Assembly: GCF_016107705.1 (NCBI RefSeq)
Contig: NZ_JAEHGC010000011.1
Location: forward strand, 62,001 to 126,000
Direction of reading: 5' to 3'
DNA: 64,000 nucleotides
Source: Neobacillus cucumis
GTDB lineage: Bacteria; Bacillota; Bacilli; Bacillales_B; DSM-18226
Below, in pieces: positions 1-8,339 of the stretch (its first letter is position 1; every line of letters starts with the position of its first letter). The translations under genes and the position numbers were made by a program. The notes beneath the pieces are model-generated. The model was not told where the DNA came from. It did no database searches and saw only the letters and a list, made by a program, of their open reading frames with translations.

Positions 1-1
1 G

Positions 2-121
2 GATATCGATACTGGTGTGGACTTGAATAAACTTCTACAATGTGTGGATCTGATTAAAACAATGACACAAAGAGAGCTATCAGGTCATTTAAATAAAATT
101 AATCATCCTATTAACGTATGA
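2..121 (+). CDS. C-terminal end of a hydroxymethylglutaryl-CoA lyase-like protein (partial)
   Basis: Only the last 39 codons are in the window, and the gene runs off the left edge. The visible tail begins DIDTGVDLNKLLQCVDLIK, which resembles the G-x-x-TGVDL-x-KLL helix near the C-terminus of HMG-CoA lyases (DRE-TIM metallolyases that cleave HMG-CoA to acetoacetate and acetyl-CoA in leucine and ketone-body metabolism). The family call rests on this one motif, because the catalytic domain lies outside the window. A strong hairpin follows the stop, so the gene probably ends its own transcript. Confidence 0.5.
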   Translation, partial: DIDTGVDLNKLLQCVDLIKTMTQRELSGHLNKINHPINV

Positions 122-177
122 CTATAAAATAATCTTTTGTAAAGTTTCTCACAAGTATTAAACAATAGGTAATTTTG

Positions 178-214
178 AATTAGCCAATTGATCGCGTGAA
201 TCAATTGGCTAATT
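178..214 (+). terminator. Hairpin terminator after the lyase gene
   Basis: A perfect 15-bp inverted repeat (AATTAGCCAATTGAT at 178-192, complement at 200-214) encloses a 7-nt loop. It lies 57 nt after the stop codon at 121 and separates that gene from the dehydrogenase operon at 264. The following U-tract is weak, so it may be only a partial terminator. Confidence 0.6.
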
Positions 215-263
215 ATTCATTAGGTGAAAAGTAAACTGTGGTCATAAAAAATGAGGTGTTGAG

Positions 264-1211
264 ATGGAGATAAATATTCATTATTATCGTGAAATGGTAA
301 GAATCCGCCGTTTCGAACAAAAAGCGATCTCTCTTTTTGAACAAGGGGAATTACCAGGTTTTCTTCATTCTTGCATTGGGCAAGAAGCCGTTGCTGTTGG
401 GGTGTGTTCCGTTTTAAAAAAGAATGACTATATTTTCACCACGCATCGGGGTCATGGTCATGTGTTGGCTAAAGGAATGGACATGAGAGAGATGTTTGCT
501 GAATTATATGCAAAATCAACTGGTTCTAATAAGGGGAAAGGTGGGTCTATGCATATCATGGATACTTCAGTAGGCGTTTTAGGTGCCAATGGCGTAGTTG
601 GTGCAGGGATCCCCATTGCAGTGGGAACTGCCCTTTCTTCGCAAATGCAAGAAGATGATCGAGTAACTGTCGTATTTTTTGGAGATGGTGCATCTAACAC
701 GGGCGCTTTTCATGAAAGTATCAATCTTGCTGCGATATGGAATCTGCCCATCATCTTTGTATGCGAAAACAATAAATTTTCTGAGTCAACACCCATAAAA
801 AACCATCAGCGGGTAGACAGGATTGTAAAAAGAGCCGAGGGGTATGGAATCCCCGGAGTCTTTGTTAATGGAATGGATGTGGAGGAAGTTGTCAAGGTTA
901 CTTCTGATGCAGTGAACCATGCACGTAACGGAAGAGGACCTTCATTAATTGAGGCTGATACCTATAGATTTTTAGGTCATTACGTTGGGGATCAGGTGGA
1001 ATACCGAAATAAATCTGAATATGCAACATGGCTTGAAAAGGATCCGATTACTGTTCTAGAAATAGATCTAAAAAAACAAGGGATCTTAACAGAAAATATC
1101 CAAGAAAGTATTTTGGCTGAAATTGATCAAGAAATAAATGATGCAGTAAGGTTTGCCAAAGATAGCCCCAATCCCTCTCCTGAAGATGCTTTAAGTCATA
1201 TTTATTTTTAA
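264..1211 (+). CDS. Thiamine-pyrophosphate-dependent dehydrogenase E1 component, alpha subunit (AcoA/PdhA type)
   Basis: This is the alpha subunit of a 2-oxoacid or acetoin dehydrogenase. It binds TPP and, with the beta subunit, decarboxylates or cleaves the substrate and passes the acyl group to lipoyl-E2. The TPP motif begins GDGASNTGAF at about residue 140 and closes with ENN about 30 residues later. The N-terminal R-x-R-R-FE stretch and the THRGHGH segment (about residue 60) are typical of the E1alpha fold. Its 315 residues match stand-alone AcoA-like subunits. The ATG follows AATGAGGTGTTGAG. It opens a tight E1alpha-E1beta-E2-SDR cluster. Substrate choice between acetoin, pyruvate and branched 2-oxoacids cannot be settled from sequence alone, and no E3 gene is nearby. 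Confidence 0.88.
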   Translation: MEINIHYYREMVRIRRFEQKAISLFEQGELPGFLHSCIGQEAVAVGVCSVLKKNDYIFTTHRGHGHVLAKGMDMREMFAELYAKSTGSNKGKGGSMHIMDTSVGVLGANGVVGAGIPIAVGTALSSQMQEDDRVTVVFFGDGASNTGAFHESINLAAIWNLPIIFVCENNKFSESTPIKNHQRVDRIVKRAEGYGIPGVFVNGMDVEEVVKVTSDAVNHARNGRGPSLIEADTYRFLGHYVGDQVEYRNKSEYATWLEKDPITVLEIDLKKQGILTENIQESILAEIDQEINDAVRFAKDSPNPSPEDALSHIYF

Positions 1212-1225
1212 GGATGGTGATACAT

Positions 1226-2221
1226 GTGAAAAAGATTAGTTATCGAGACGCACTAAGACTTGCCATTCACGAAGAGATGGCTAGAGATTCTCGTGTTTTT
1301 ATTATGGGAGAAGACATAGAGGATCCGTTTGGTGGATCATATAAAGTAACCAAAGGGCTTTCAACAGAATTTGGTAACAAAAGAGTTCGAAATACCCCTA
1401 TATCTGAATTGGCCATAGCAGGTGCTGCTGTTGGTGCAGCAATAACGGGAATGCGCCCAATCGTGGAAATTATGTATCTTGATTTTATGACCTTGAGTAT
1501 GGATCAGATCGTTAACCAAGCCGCAAAAATTCGGTATATGTCAGGTGGTAAAGTGAAAGTTCCATTGGTTATTCGAACTCAAGAAGGTTCCGGGAATTCT
1601 TCGGGGGCACAGCACGGTCAATGTTTAGAAGCATGGTTTGCACATATTCCTGGGCTGAAGGTTGTTATGCCAGCAACCCCATACGATGCTAAGGGTCTTT
1701 TAAAGGCAGCCATACGGGATGATAACCCTGTAGTGTTTATTGAAAACAAAATGCTCTACAGTATAAAAGATGTGATTCCAGAAGAAGAGTATTTTGTTCC
1801 AATTGGAAAGGCAAATGTTATTAGAGAAGGAACTGATGTTACAATTGTCTCTTATTCAAGAATGGTTCACGAAGCTTTAAATGCGGCTTCAGATTTGATG
1901 GAAAAAGGAATCTCCGCTGAAGTAATCGATTTAAGAACTATTGCTCCACTTGATTTGGATACAATTTTGAAATCTATTTCTAAAACACATCGATTAGTCA
2001 TTGCTCATGAAGCTGTAGTAAATGGTGGAATTGGTGGTGAAATTGCAGCCCGAGTTATTGAGGAAGGATTTGATGAGCTTGACGCACCGATCATACGAGT
2101 AGGTTCAAAAGAAGCACCTCTTCCTTTTTCTCCTATTTTAGAAAAACATATTGTATCTAATGCCCAAGATATAGTGTCAGCGGTGGAGAAGGTTGTATAT
2201 CAACTAGTAGGAGGTGAATAA
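1226..2221 (+). CDS. Thiamine-dependent dehydrogenase E1 component, beta subunit (AcoB/PdhB type)
   Basis: This is the transketolase-like partner of the upstream E1alpha. It carries the central pyrimidine-binding domain (GEDIEDPFGGSYKVTKGL near residue 28, then the EIMYLDFM segment) and the C-terminal transketolase domain (AEVIDLRTIAPLDLDTIL). The GTG at 1226 is preferred because the Shine-Dalgarno-like AAGGATGGTGAT ends 4 nt before it; the in-frame ATG at 1214 lies inside that site. The gene starts within 15 nt of the E1alpha stop and is followed almost immediately by E2, so the three are surely co-transcribed. Length (about 331 aa) is normal for the family. Confidence 0.88.
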   Translation: MKKISYRDALRLAIHEEMARDSRVFIMGEDIEDPFGGSYKVTKGLSTEFGNKRVRNTPISELAIAGAAVGAAITGMRPIVEIMYLDFMTLSMDQIVNQAAKIRYMSGGKVKVPLVIRTQEGSGNSSGAQHGQCLEAWFAHIPGLKVVMPATPYDAKGLLKAAIRDDNPVVFIENKMLYSIKDVIPEEEYFVPIGKANVIREGTDVTIVSYSRMVHEALNAASDLMEKGISAEVIDLRTIAPLDLDTILKSISKTHRLVIAHEAVVNGGIGGEIAARVIEEGFDELDAPIIRVGSKEAPLPFSPILEKHIVSNAQDIVSAVEKVVYQLVGGE

Positions 2222-2222
2222 A

Positions 2223-3434
2223 TTGGCAACACCAGTCATTATACAAAAAATGGGTCAACAGATGGAGAGTGGCATTATTAAAGAATGGTTCGTTACAGAC
2301 GGCGACTATGTTAAAGAGAATGACACGTTATTTTCCATGGAAACTGACAAAGTTGTGGTCGAAGTTTCATCACCTACCACAGGATTCATAACCATTACGC
2401 AAGATAAAAGCGACGATGAAATTCCTGTAGGTGAAGTTGTGGCTTATATTCATGAACAAAGTACATTAGCTAGAATTGAAATTCCAAATAAGAAAGCCCC
2501 CATCATTACTTCACAAGACTTAGATAAAGAAATTAAAAACTTAAATGGTAATAGTTATAGGATTATTGCATCTCCATACGCTAGAAAATTAGCTCGGGAA
2601 AATAACATAGATTTGTCAAAAATAAAGGGAACAGCAACGAATGGTAGAATTATAGCCCCAGATGTCCTAGCTTACTTAAAAAATCAAAATGATTTATTAT
2701 CTACTCCAAATAAAAATAATTTAGATGACTCTACTAATGCAGCAAATATTAAAAGAAGTATTGAGATATCACTTACCCCAATGCGAAAAAAAATTGTGAA
2801 TGTAATAGAACAAAGTGCCAATTCTATTATTCCGGTAACGATTACAAAAACAGTCCGAGTTGATAAGCTCGTTCAGTTAAGAAACGAAATGAAACAAGAA
2901 GGAATCAATTTTACTCCAAATGATTTTATCATTTTTTCTGTTTCTAGATCATTACAAAAATTCCGTTCCTTTAATTCACAATTTTCAACTAGTAAAATAA
3001 TTGAATATCAAAATATAAATGTCAGCTTTGCTGTGGCAGTAGAAAACGGAGTTATCATGCCAGTTATTCATGACGCTGATAAAAAATCAATTACTGAAAT
3101 AGCCATTGAGAGAAAACAATTAATAGAAGATGTACGGAATCATAAAATTAGCAAGAAAAGTTTAGAAGATGGGACCTTTTCCATCAGTAGTTTAGGTGAA
3201 TATGGAATTGATCATTTTTCTCCGGTGGTTTACCCTACTCAATCTGCCATTATAGGTATTGGTTCTATACAAAAGGCACCTGTTATTGAAGGGGATCAAA
3301 TTCAAATTGGGTATTTATTATCCCTTTCTATTGTTTTTGATCATCGTGTTAATGATGGAGCACTTGGGGCAGAATTTTTGCAAGAAATTTGCAGTAGGTT
3401 AGAGAGGCCGCTTAAAACAATTCTTTCATCTTAA
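2223..3434 (+). CDS. Dihydrolipoamide acyltransferase E2 component
   Basis: E2 core of the same complex. An N-terminal lipoyl domain carries the lipoylated lysine in METDKVVVEV (about residue 43). A peripheral-subunit-binding domain follows (SPYARKLARENNIDLSKIKG, about residues 118-137), then the catalytic acyltransferase domain with its active-site DHRVNDG near the C-terminus. The TTG at 2223 is chosen because AGGAGGTG ends 6 nt upstream and the protein then begins MATPVIIQKMGQQMESG; the in-frame GTG at 2214 lies inside the ribosome binding site. There is one lipoyl domain only, as in acetoin dehydrogenase and many branched-chain E2s. The E3 partner is not in the window. Confidence 0.88.
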   Translation: MATPVIIQKMGQQMESGIIKEWFVTDGDYVKENDTLFSMETDKVVVEVSSPTTGFITITQDKSDDEIPVGEVVAYIHEQSTLARIEIPNKKAPIITSQDLDKEIKNLNGNSYRIIASPYARKLARENNIDLSKIKGTATNGRIIAPDVLAYLKNQNDLLSTPNKNNLDDSTNAANIKRSIEISLTPMRKKIVNVIEQSANSIIPVTITKTVRVDKLVQLRNEMKQEGINFTPNDFIIFSVSRSLQKFRSFNSQFSTSKIIEYQNINVSFAVAVENGVIMPVIHDADKKSITEIAIERKQLIEDVRNHKISKKSLEDGTFSISSLGEYGIDHFSPVVYPTQSAIIGIGSIQKAPVIEGDQIQIGYLLSLSIVFDHRVNDGALGAEFLQEICSRLERPLKTILSS

Positions 3435-3458
3435 TAACATAAAGAAGGGGGGCTTAAA

Positions 3459-4208
3459 ATGAAGAATCCAATCAGCGGAGCAATCAATTTACACGGTCAA
3501 ACAGCAATTGTAACCGGTGGTGCAAGAGGGATTGGTGCTTCTATTGTACGAACTTTAGCAAGGGAGGGCGCTAATGTAGTCGTGAGTGATGTTCTACCAA
3601 CGGATGCTATTGTTTCAGAAATCAAGAATAATGGCCAAAAGTGTATTGGAATTACTTGTGATGTAACAAAGCAACAGCAAATCGATGAATTAATTCAAAC
3701 AACACTTAATCATTTCTCTACTATTGATATTGTTGTAGCAGGAGCAGGAATCGTGGAACGTTCCTCTTTACTCGACCTAACACTTGAAAAATGGAATAGA
3801 GTAATAGAGGTAAATTTAACTGGAATGTTTCTAACTGTTCAAGCTGCTTATCGACAAATGGAGAAAAAAGGATATGGAAAAATTGTTTGTTTAGGTTCCA
3901 TTTCAGGAAAGGTTGGTGGAATCATTTCGGGTCCCCATTACGTAGCTTCAAAAGGTGGATTACATAGTTTTATTAAATCCGTTGCCAAAGAAGCTGCTTC
4001 AAAGGGAGTATACGTGAACGGAATTGCACCGGGCCCTGTGAAAAGTCAAATGACTAATGGCCTTCCATATAAACAAGAATCGATACCATTAGGAAGATTA
4101 GGAGAACCTGAGGATATTGCTGAAGCTACTCTTTTTCTTGCTTCACAATCATCAAATTTTATCACCGGACAAGTGCTTAATGTAAATGGTGGATTGTTTA
4201 TGGAGTAA
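3459..4208 (+). CDS. SDR-family oxidoreductase (3-oxoacyl-reductase / acetoin-reductase-like)
   Basis: A classical short-chain dehydrogenase of 249 aa. The cofactor motif is VTGGARGIG (residues about 19-27), the structural motif AGAGIV is present, and the catalytic Ser-Tyr-Lys are seen as LGSISGK followed by HYVASKGG. It ends in the usual PEDIAEATLFLAS...G-x-VLNVNGG block. It is the last gene of the dehydrogenase cluster, 24 nt after E2 and just before a terminator, so it probably handles a 2-oxo or 2-hydroxy substrate or product of that complex. Specificity is inference only. Confidence 0.8.
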   Translation: MKNPISGAINLHGQTAIVTGGARGIGASIVRTLAREGANVVVSDVLPTDAIVSEIKNNGQKCIGITCDVTKQQQIDELIQTTLNHFSTIDIVVAGAGIVERSSLLDLTLEKWNRVIEVNLTGMFLTVQAAYRQMEKKGYGKIVCLGSISGKVGGIISGPHYVASKGGLHSFIKSVAKEAASKGVYVNGIAPGPVKSQMTNGLPYKQESIPLGRLGEPEDIAEATLFLASQSSNFITGQVLNVNGGLFME

Positions 4209-4244
4209 TTGTACAACCACCACCCTAACGGTAGCAGCTGCAGG

Positions 4245-4274
4245 GAGAAGTGTTAGCCACACTTCTCTTTTTTT
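4245..4274 (+). terminator. Rho-independent terminator of the dehydrogenase operon
   Basis: A perfect 9-bp stem (GAGAAGTGT / ACACTTCTC) with a 5-nt loop is followed by seven T residues, 37 nt after the SDR stop. Confidence 0.9.
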
Positions 4275-4497
4275 ATTATATATCCTTTATATACAAAAAA
4301 AATTCCGTTATAAAAGTAAAACTAAATCTTGGATTTACGTGAGCGGTAAGACTCCGCTTCCTACATTTGCCCCTTCATCCGCAGATAAATTCCTCAGAAA
4401 CGCAGATAAAACATGGGAGGACAAACTGGGAAGCACTTGGAGAGATTTTGTCTTTTCTTTTTAAGTGGTAAAGACAACCGTTGGTATTATGTAGTAA

Positions 4498-4526
4498 GTG
4501 ACAATCCTCTCATATGGTGATAATAT
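4498..4526 (+). promoter_or_regulatory. Probable sigma-A promoter for the LCP gene
   Basis: A -35-like GTGACA (4498-4503), a 17-bp spacer and a -10-like TAATAT (4521-4526) lie about 60 bp before the LCP start codon. This is a sequence match only. Confidence 0.45.
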
Positions 4527-4584
4527 TTTAAGTTGTTATAGTATTAAATTAATAGATATGACGCAAATTATAGCGGAGGAATTT

Positions 4585-5556
4585 ATGAATAGAAGCAGTA
4601 AGAAAAAAAGAAGTAAATGGAAGGTTTTTGGTTATTCTCTTCTAGGGATTATCGTGGTAGCAATTGCTGCGGTTGGCTTTACCTACTATCAGCTTCAACC
4701 AAAGAATCACTTTAAAAATATTCCCGTAGTGAATGCGAACGCAGGGACAACCGAACAAAAAACACAACCAAGCAATTCAACTGGAACGAATTTTAACCTA
4801 TTAATCATGGGTTCCGATGCAAGACCAGGCCAAAAAATTGGTCATACGGACAGCATGCTCCTTGCACATGTTGACTTGGATAAAAACCAAATTAATGCAG
4901 TAAGTATTCCAAGGGATACACGTGTTCATTTGGATGGTTATGGTTATACGAAACTCACAAGTGTCCAGTATATTTTGCAGGCCAATAAAGGTCCTAAGAA
5001 AGGGATGGAAGGGGCCGTAAAAGCAATCAGTGATTTTACCGGGGTGCCGATTAATTACTATGTTGAAACCAATTTTGATGGTCTTCAATCGATGATTGAT
5101 ACATTGGGTGGTATTAACATGTACGTGCCAACAGATGTAAAAATTGGCAATAAAGTGATCACTGCCGGTTCTCATTTCTTGGATGGAAAAACCGTATTAT
5201 CTCTTTCCCGTGAGCGCCATTCCCTTGCAAATGGGGATTATGGACGTCAGCAGCTTCAATTGGAAGCCCTAAAAGGGATAGCCAAACAAGCTTTACAACC
5301 TGGCAATGTTGCAAAAATGCCTTCACTGGTTAATTCTGTTTCCAAATATATGGTCGGTACGAATATGTCAACATCGGATATGGTCAGCTTAGGCCTTGCC
5401 ATGAAAGACTTTGATCCTAATAAGCAATTAAAATATAAACAATTAACAGGGGTTGGCCGAACGATGTATGACGACATCCTAAAGGCAAACAATTCCGAAA
5501 TCATTATTGATCCAAAACTATTAAAAAGTACGATTGGTAAATATTTTAATAGTTAA
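4585..5556 (+). CDS. LytR-CpsA-Psr (LCP) family cell-wall polymer transferase
   Basis: LCP proteins attach undecaprenyl-phosphate-linked anionic polymers (teichoic acids, capsule) to peptidoglycan on the outer face of the membrane. The protein has a basic cytoplasmic start, one membrane anchor (about residues 14-34) and the LCP catalytic domain, recognised by NLLIMGSDARPG, the arginine-rich SIPRDTRV strand and the LSRERHS segment. The ATG at 4585 follows AGCGGAGGA with good spacing; an upstream in-frame start at 4498 would add residues with no ribosome binding site. It has its own promoter and terminator, and lies next to exopolysaccharide synthesis genes. Confidence 0.88.
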   Translation: MNRSSKKKRSKWKVFGYSLLGIIVVAIAAVGFTYYQLQPKNHFKNIPVVNANAGTTEQKTQPSNSTGTNFNLLIMGSDARPGQKIGHTDSMLLAHVDLDKNQINAVSIPRDTRVHLDGYGYTKLTSVQYILQANKGPKKGMEGAVKAISDFTGVPINYYVETNFDGLQSMIDTLGGINMYVPTDVKIGNKVITAGSHFLDGKTVLSLSRERHSLANGDYGRQQLQLEALKGIAKQALQPGNVAKMPSLVNSVSKYMVGTNMSTSDMVSLGLAMKDFDPNKQLKYKQLTGVGRTMYDDILKANNSEIIIDPKLLKSTIGKYFNS

Positions 5557-5570
5557 GAAGTTATTTTTAG

Positions 5571-5605
5571 AAAAGCCGTAACCTGCAGATAGGTTACGGC
5601 TTTTT
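5571..5605 (+). terminator. Rho-independent terminator after the LCP gene
   Basis: A 14-bp stem (AAAAGCCGTAACCT / AGGTTACGGCTTTT) with a 6-nt loop runs directly into a T-tract, 15 nt after the LCP stop. Confidence 0.93.
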
Positions 5606-5639
5606 AACAATCTTCACTCCAATCCGATAAAGCAAATTT

Positions 5640-5667
5640 TTGATTAGAAAAAGATTGCTATTATAAT
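5640..5667 (+). promoter_or_regulatory. Probable sigma-A promoter for pgaCD
   Basis: TTGATT (5640-5645), a 16-bp spacer and a perfect TATAAT (5662-5667) lie about 65 bp before the glycosyltransferase start. Confidence 0.55.
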
Positions 5668-5733
5668 ACCTAAACAGTAATATCGTCTTAGGGCTTTTTT
5701 CACTTCTTAATTTTAAATAGGGCGTGTTCTAAT

Positions 5734-6972
5734 TTGAAAAATATTTTTGTCCTTTTTCTATTTTATTATCCATTAGTCATGGGGATTATATGGATTATTG
5801 GTAGTATAATCTATTACACAAAAAAGGAGAGAAATCATAACTTTCCAGAGTTTAATCGTGAAGAATTACCTTTTGTCTCCTTGTTAATTCCAGCGCATAA
5901 TGAGGAACAAACGATTGAAGATACAATACGTTATGCATCAAAACTGAATTATCCCGATTATGAAATCATTGTAATCAACGATGGAAGCAAGGATAGGACG
6001 CTTGACATCTTAAAATCAATCGTAGATTCCTATCCAAAATTACGAATCGTAAATGTTGTGGACAATAAAGGGAAAGCGAACGCTTTAAAGCAAGGTGTTC
6101 TAGCTTCAAAAGGAGAATTTATTGCAACGATAGATAGTGATGCTATCCTTGATCCGGATGCGCTTAACTATGTGATTCCCCATTTTATTACTCCTCACAA
6201 TGGAGAGAGGGTCGGAGCCGTAACAGGAAATCCAAGAATAAGGAATCGGACCAGCTTGCTTTCGAAGATTCAAATTGTTGAATATTCCAGTATTATTGGG
6301 TTAATTAAAAGGACTCAAAGAGTGCTGGGGAAAGTCATGACGGTATCTGGAGTTTTCGTGGTCTTCCGCAAAAAGGCCTTATTAGATGCGGGGATGTGGG
6401 ATACCGACTTAATCACCGACGATATTGGTGTGTCTTGGAAGCTTCAAAGGGATTTTTGGGATATTCGGTACGAACCTAAAGCTTTATGTTGGATGTTAGT
6501 TCCTGAGTCCATTAAAGGTATATGGAAGCAGCGGTTAAGATGGACGCAAGGTGGAATTGAAGTTATTTTACGTCATCGTGACATTTTCTTCGATTGGAGA
6601 CAAAGAAGGCTTTATCCTGTCTTTCTTGAACAAGTATTAAGTGTCCTATGGGCAATTTGTTGGTTCATTTCAACTCTTATCTTTTTATATCGATTGATTT
6701 TTATTCATGAATATATCATGCCTACTATGTGGATAGGGAATTACCTATCGATTATCTGTTTGCTGCAATTTTCTGTGGCTCTTTATATCGAAAGAAATTA
6801 CGAAAAAGGAATTTTAAAGTTTCTATTATGGGGTATTTGGTATCCTATTCTTTACTGGCATATTAATGCTTTATTAGTGATCATGGCCTTGCCAAAAGGA
6901 TTGATGATTTTAAAGAAAAATAAAAAGCAATTTGCCACGTGGGAAAGCCCAGACCGTGGACTCCATTTATAG
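5734..6972 (+). CDS. pgaC: Poly-beta-1,6-N-acetylglucosamine synthase-like glycosyltransferase 2 (PgaC/IcaA type)
   Basis: A processive membrane GT2 that would polymerise UDP-GlcNAc into an exported polysaccharide. It has one N-terminal membrane helix (residues about 3-25), a GT2 domain with VSLLIPAHNEE, the UDP-binding INDGSKDRT, the acidic IDSDAILDPDA, the acceptor-site TDDIGVSWKLQ and the processivity motif QRLRWTQGG, then about three C-terminal membrane helices. At 412 aa it matches IcaA/PgaC. The apparent start is TTG at 5734 with a weak upstream site. The next gene is PgaD-like, but no PgaB/IcaB de-N-acetylase or IcaC homologue is present, so the product may be unmodified or handled from another locus. 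Confidence 0.83.
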   Translation: MKNIFVLFLFYYPLVMGIIWIIGSIIYYTKKERNHNFPEFNREELPFVSLLIPAHNEEQTIEDTIRYASKLNYPDYEIIVINDGSKDRTLDILKSIVDSYPKLRIVNVVDNKGKANALKQGVLASKGEFIATIDSDAILDPDALNYVIPHFITPHNGERVGAVTGNPRIRNRTSLLSKIQIVEYSSIIGLIKRTQRVLGKVMTVSGVFVVFRKKALLDAGMWDTDLITDDIGVSWKLQRDFWDIRYEPKALCWMLVPESIKGIWKQRLRWTQGGIEVILRHRDIFFDWRQRRLYPVFLEQVLSVLWAICWFISTLIFLYRLIFIHEYIMPTMWIGNYLSIICLLQFSVALYIERNYEKGILKFLLWGIWYPILYWHINALLVIMALPKGLMILKKNKKQFATWESPDRGLHL

Positions 6973-6989
6973 ACAGCAGGGAGAAACTG

Positions 6990-7358
6990 ATGATTATTAC
7001 CGTAAAAAAATCAAAGTTCAGAAGAATTTTAGATTTCCTTTTTACTCTTTTTGGTTGGATCTTTCTTTTTTTATTCTTTTATAATTTTATCACTCACCTT
7101 AATACGAAATTGAATTTAAGGTTTTATTTTCTTAATCTATCAAATGCCAATGCGATTCTAAACTTTACTTTTATATTAGTAGTGATATGTGCCGCAACTT
7201 TAACCCTTTGGAGTTCCTATAATAAACGCAAATATGGTGGTCTGAGAAGAAGAAGTTTCCCCCAGCCCGCAGAGGATAAAGAGATCGCTGAGTACTTCCA
7301 AAAAACAGAGGCGGAGATAAAGCTTCTGCAAAATGATAGATATGTTGAGATTAAATAA
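6990..7358 (+). CDS. pgaD: PgaD/IcaD-like small membrane partner of the polysaccharide synthase
   Basis: A 122-aa protein with two membrane helices (residues about 15-35 and 55-75) and a charged cytoplasmic tail ending in a helical EAEIKLLQNDR segment. Size, topology and position right after the PgaC-like synthase match PgaD/IcaD, which activates the synthase, in Gram-negatives in response to cyclic di-GMP. The ATG at 6990 follows AGGGAGAAA; an in-frame ATG at 6939 lies inside pgaC without a good site. Sequence conservation in this family is low, so the call leans on context. Confidence 0.68.
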   Translation: MIITVKKSKFRRILDFLFTLFGWIFLFLFFYNFITHLNTKLNLRFYFLNLSNANAILNFTFILVVICAATLTLWSSYNKRKYGGLRRRSFPQPAEDKEIAEYFQKTEAEIKLLQNDRYVEIK

Positions 7359-7365
7359 TTGTCAT

Positions 7366-7395
7366 AAGGGTTGTCGGGAGACGATCCTTTTTTTT
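7366..7395 (+). terminator. Rho-independent terminator of pgaCD
   Basis: A 10-bp stem with two wobble pairs (AAGGGTTGTC / GACGATCCTT) and a 4-nt loop is followed by a T-run, 8 nt after the pgaD stop. Confidence 0.85.
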
Positions 7396-7426
7396 GTGAG
7401 GAAGCTTATTGAAGGGTCGTTTTTAT

Positions 7427-7546
7427 GATATCGACACTTTTTCACCGGATATCAACACAAAATAGAGTGATATCAACACAAAATAAGATTATATCAACAC
7501 TTTCTAGTAGGATATCAACACAAAATTGCATTTTATCGACAATTTA
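7427..7546. repeat. 21-bp phased direct-repeat array 1 (six units)
   Basis: Six units with core WATATCRACAC or TTTATCGACA start at 7427, 7448, 7469, 7490, 7511 and 7532, exactly 21 bp apart. Inter-core sequence alternates between TTTTTCACCG-like and AAAATAGAGT-like 10-mers. The array and its right flank (AATCCCCTTGAATTGCGGAC) recur at 14434-14594, and a shorter version lies at 45375-45451. No gene is encoded here. Confidence 0.9.
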
Positions 7547-7573
7547 AAGAATCCCCTTGAATTGCGGACTGAA

Positions 7574-7645
7574 CCAAAGGGATGGTTCTCTCGGATTTTT
7601 GATTCAAGAATTGAAGAAAGTAGACCAAGAGAACCGTCTCTATGG
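7574..7645. repeat. REP-like palindrome, long form (copy A)
   Basis: GGGATGGTTCT on the left and AGAACCGTCTC on the right flank an inner TTTTTGATTCAAGAATTGAA...AGACCA core. It is one of about ten copies in the window and lies between array 1 and the end of the converging permease gene. Confidence 0.75.
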
Positions 7646-7658
7646 ATCTTTTATTCAA

Positions 7659-8327
7659 CTAAGTGCTTTGAACTCCTTTACCAATTCGTTTTTCTAAACG
7701 ACGGACAAATAAGGACATAGGATAACTCATACAGAAATAAACAACAGCGGTGAGTAAGTAAATCGGCATCGCTACAAAGGTTTGTGATATTAAATTGGTA
7801 GAGGCGAGCATAATCTCAGGTGCAGCAATGGTAGAGACAATAGCGGTATCTTTAAAAAGGCTGATTACATAGTTCCCTACATTGGGGATTGCGATAACAG
7901 CAGCTTGTGGGAGGACGATATACCTCATGTTTTGAGCAGGTGTCATCCCAACTGCCATTGCTGCTTCCGTTTGTCCCTTATGAACCGAATCGATTGTAGA
8001 ACGGAACACTTCAGATAAATAGGCACCCCCATTCATACTTAAGCCGATTACTGCAGAGATAACAGGGGAAAGTCTTACTCCTAAATCAGGAAGACCAAAA
8101 TAGATAATAAACAATATGACCATTGCAGGGATTCCTCTAATTATCTCAACATAAACTTTTGCGAACATAGATAAAGGTTTTAGTTTTGAACGATGGAGGA
8201 ACACGAGGAGCAAACCGACAATGATGGCACCAATGGAAGAAAAAACGGTGACTTCAATGGTTACAACTGCTCCTTTTAATATCCTCGATAAAATTTCGGG
8301 AAACATAGACCAAAAAATTTCAAACAT
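7659..8327 (-). CDS. Amino-acid ABC transporter permease (HisM/GlnP family)
   Basis: A polar amino-acid ABC importer membrane subunit of about 222 aa with five predicted helices and the EAA loop that docks the ATPase (EAAMAVGMTPAQ...VLPQA). The ATG at 8327 is preferred: on the minus strand AAGGGGTGA ends about 5 nt before it, while the upstream in-frame GTG at 8336 lies inside that ribosome binding site. It is the last gene of the minus-strand operon OCD-RidA-DadA-SBP-ATPase-permease, 12 nt after the ATPase. The substrate is probably the amino acid consumed by the operon's enzymes. Confidence 0.87.
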   Translation of the reverse strand: MFEIFWSMFPEILSRILKGAVVTIEVTVFSSIGAIIVGLLLVFLHRSKLKPLSMFAKVYVEIIRGIPAMVILFIIYFGLPDLGVRLSPVISAVIGLSMNGGAYLSEVFRSTIDSVHKGQTEAAMAVGMTPAQNMRYIVLPQAAVIAIPNVGNYVISLFKDTAIVSTIAAPEIMLASTNLISQTFVAMPIYLLTAVVYFCMSYPMSLFVRRLEKRIGKGVQST

Positions 8328-8339
8328 GTCAGTCACCCC

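Noticed and set aside
4186..4464. 92-codon open frame after the SDR
   Set aside because: It starts inside the SDR gene, spans that operon's terminator, and has no ribosome binding site. Its last 45 codons look mildly protein-like but cannot be supported.
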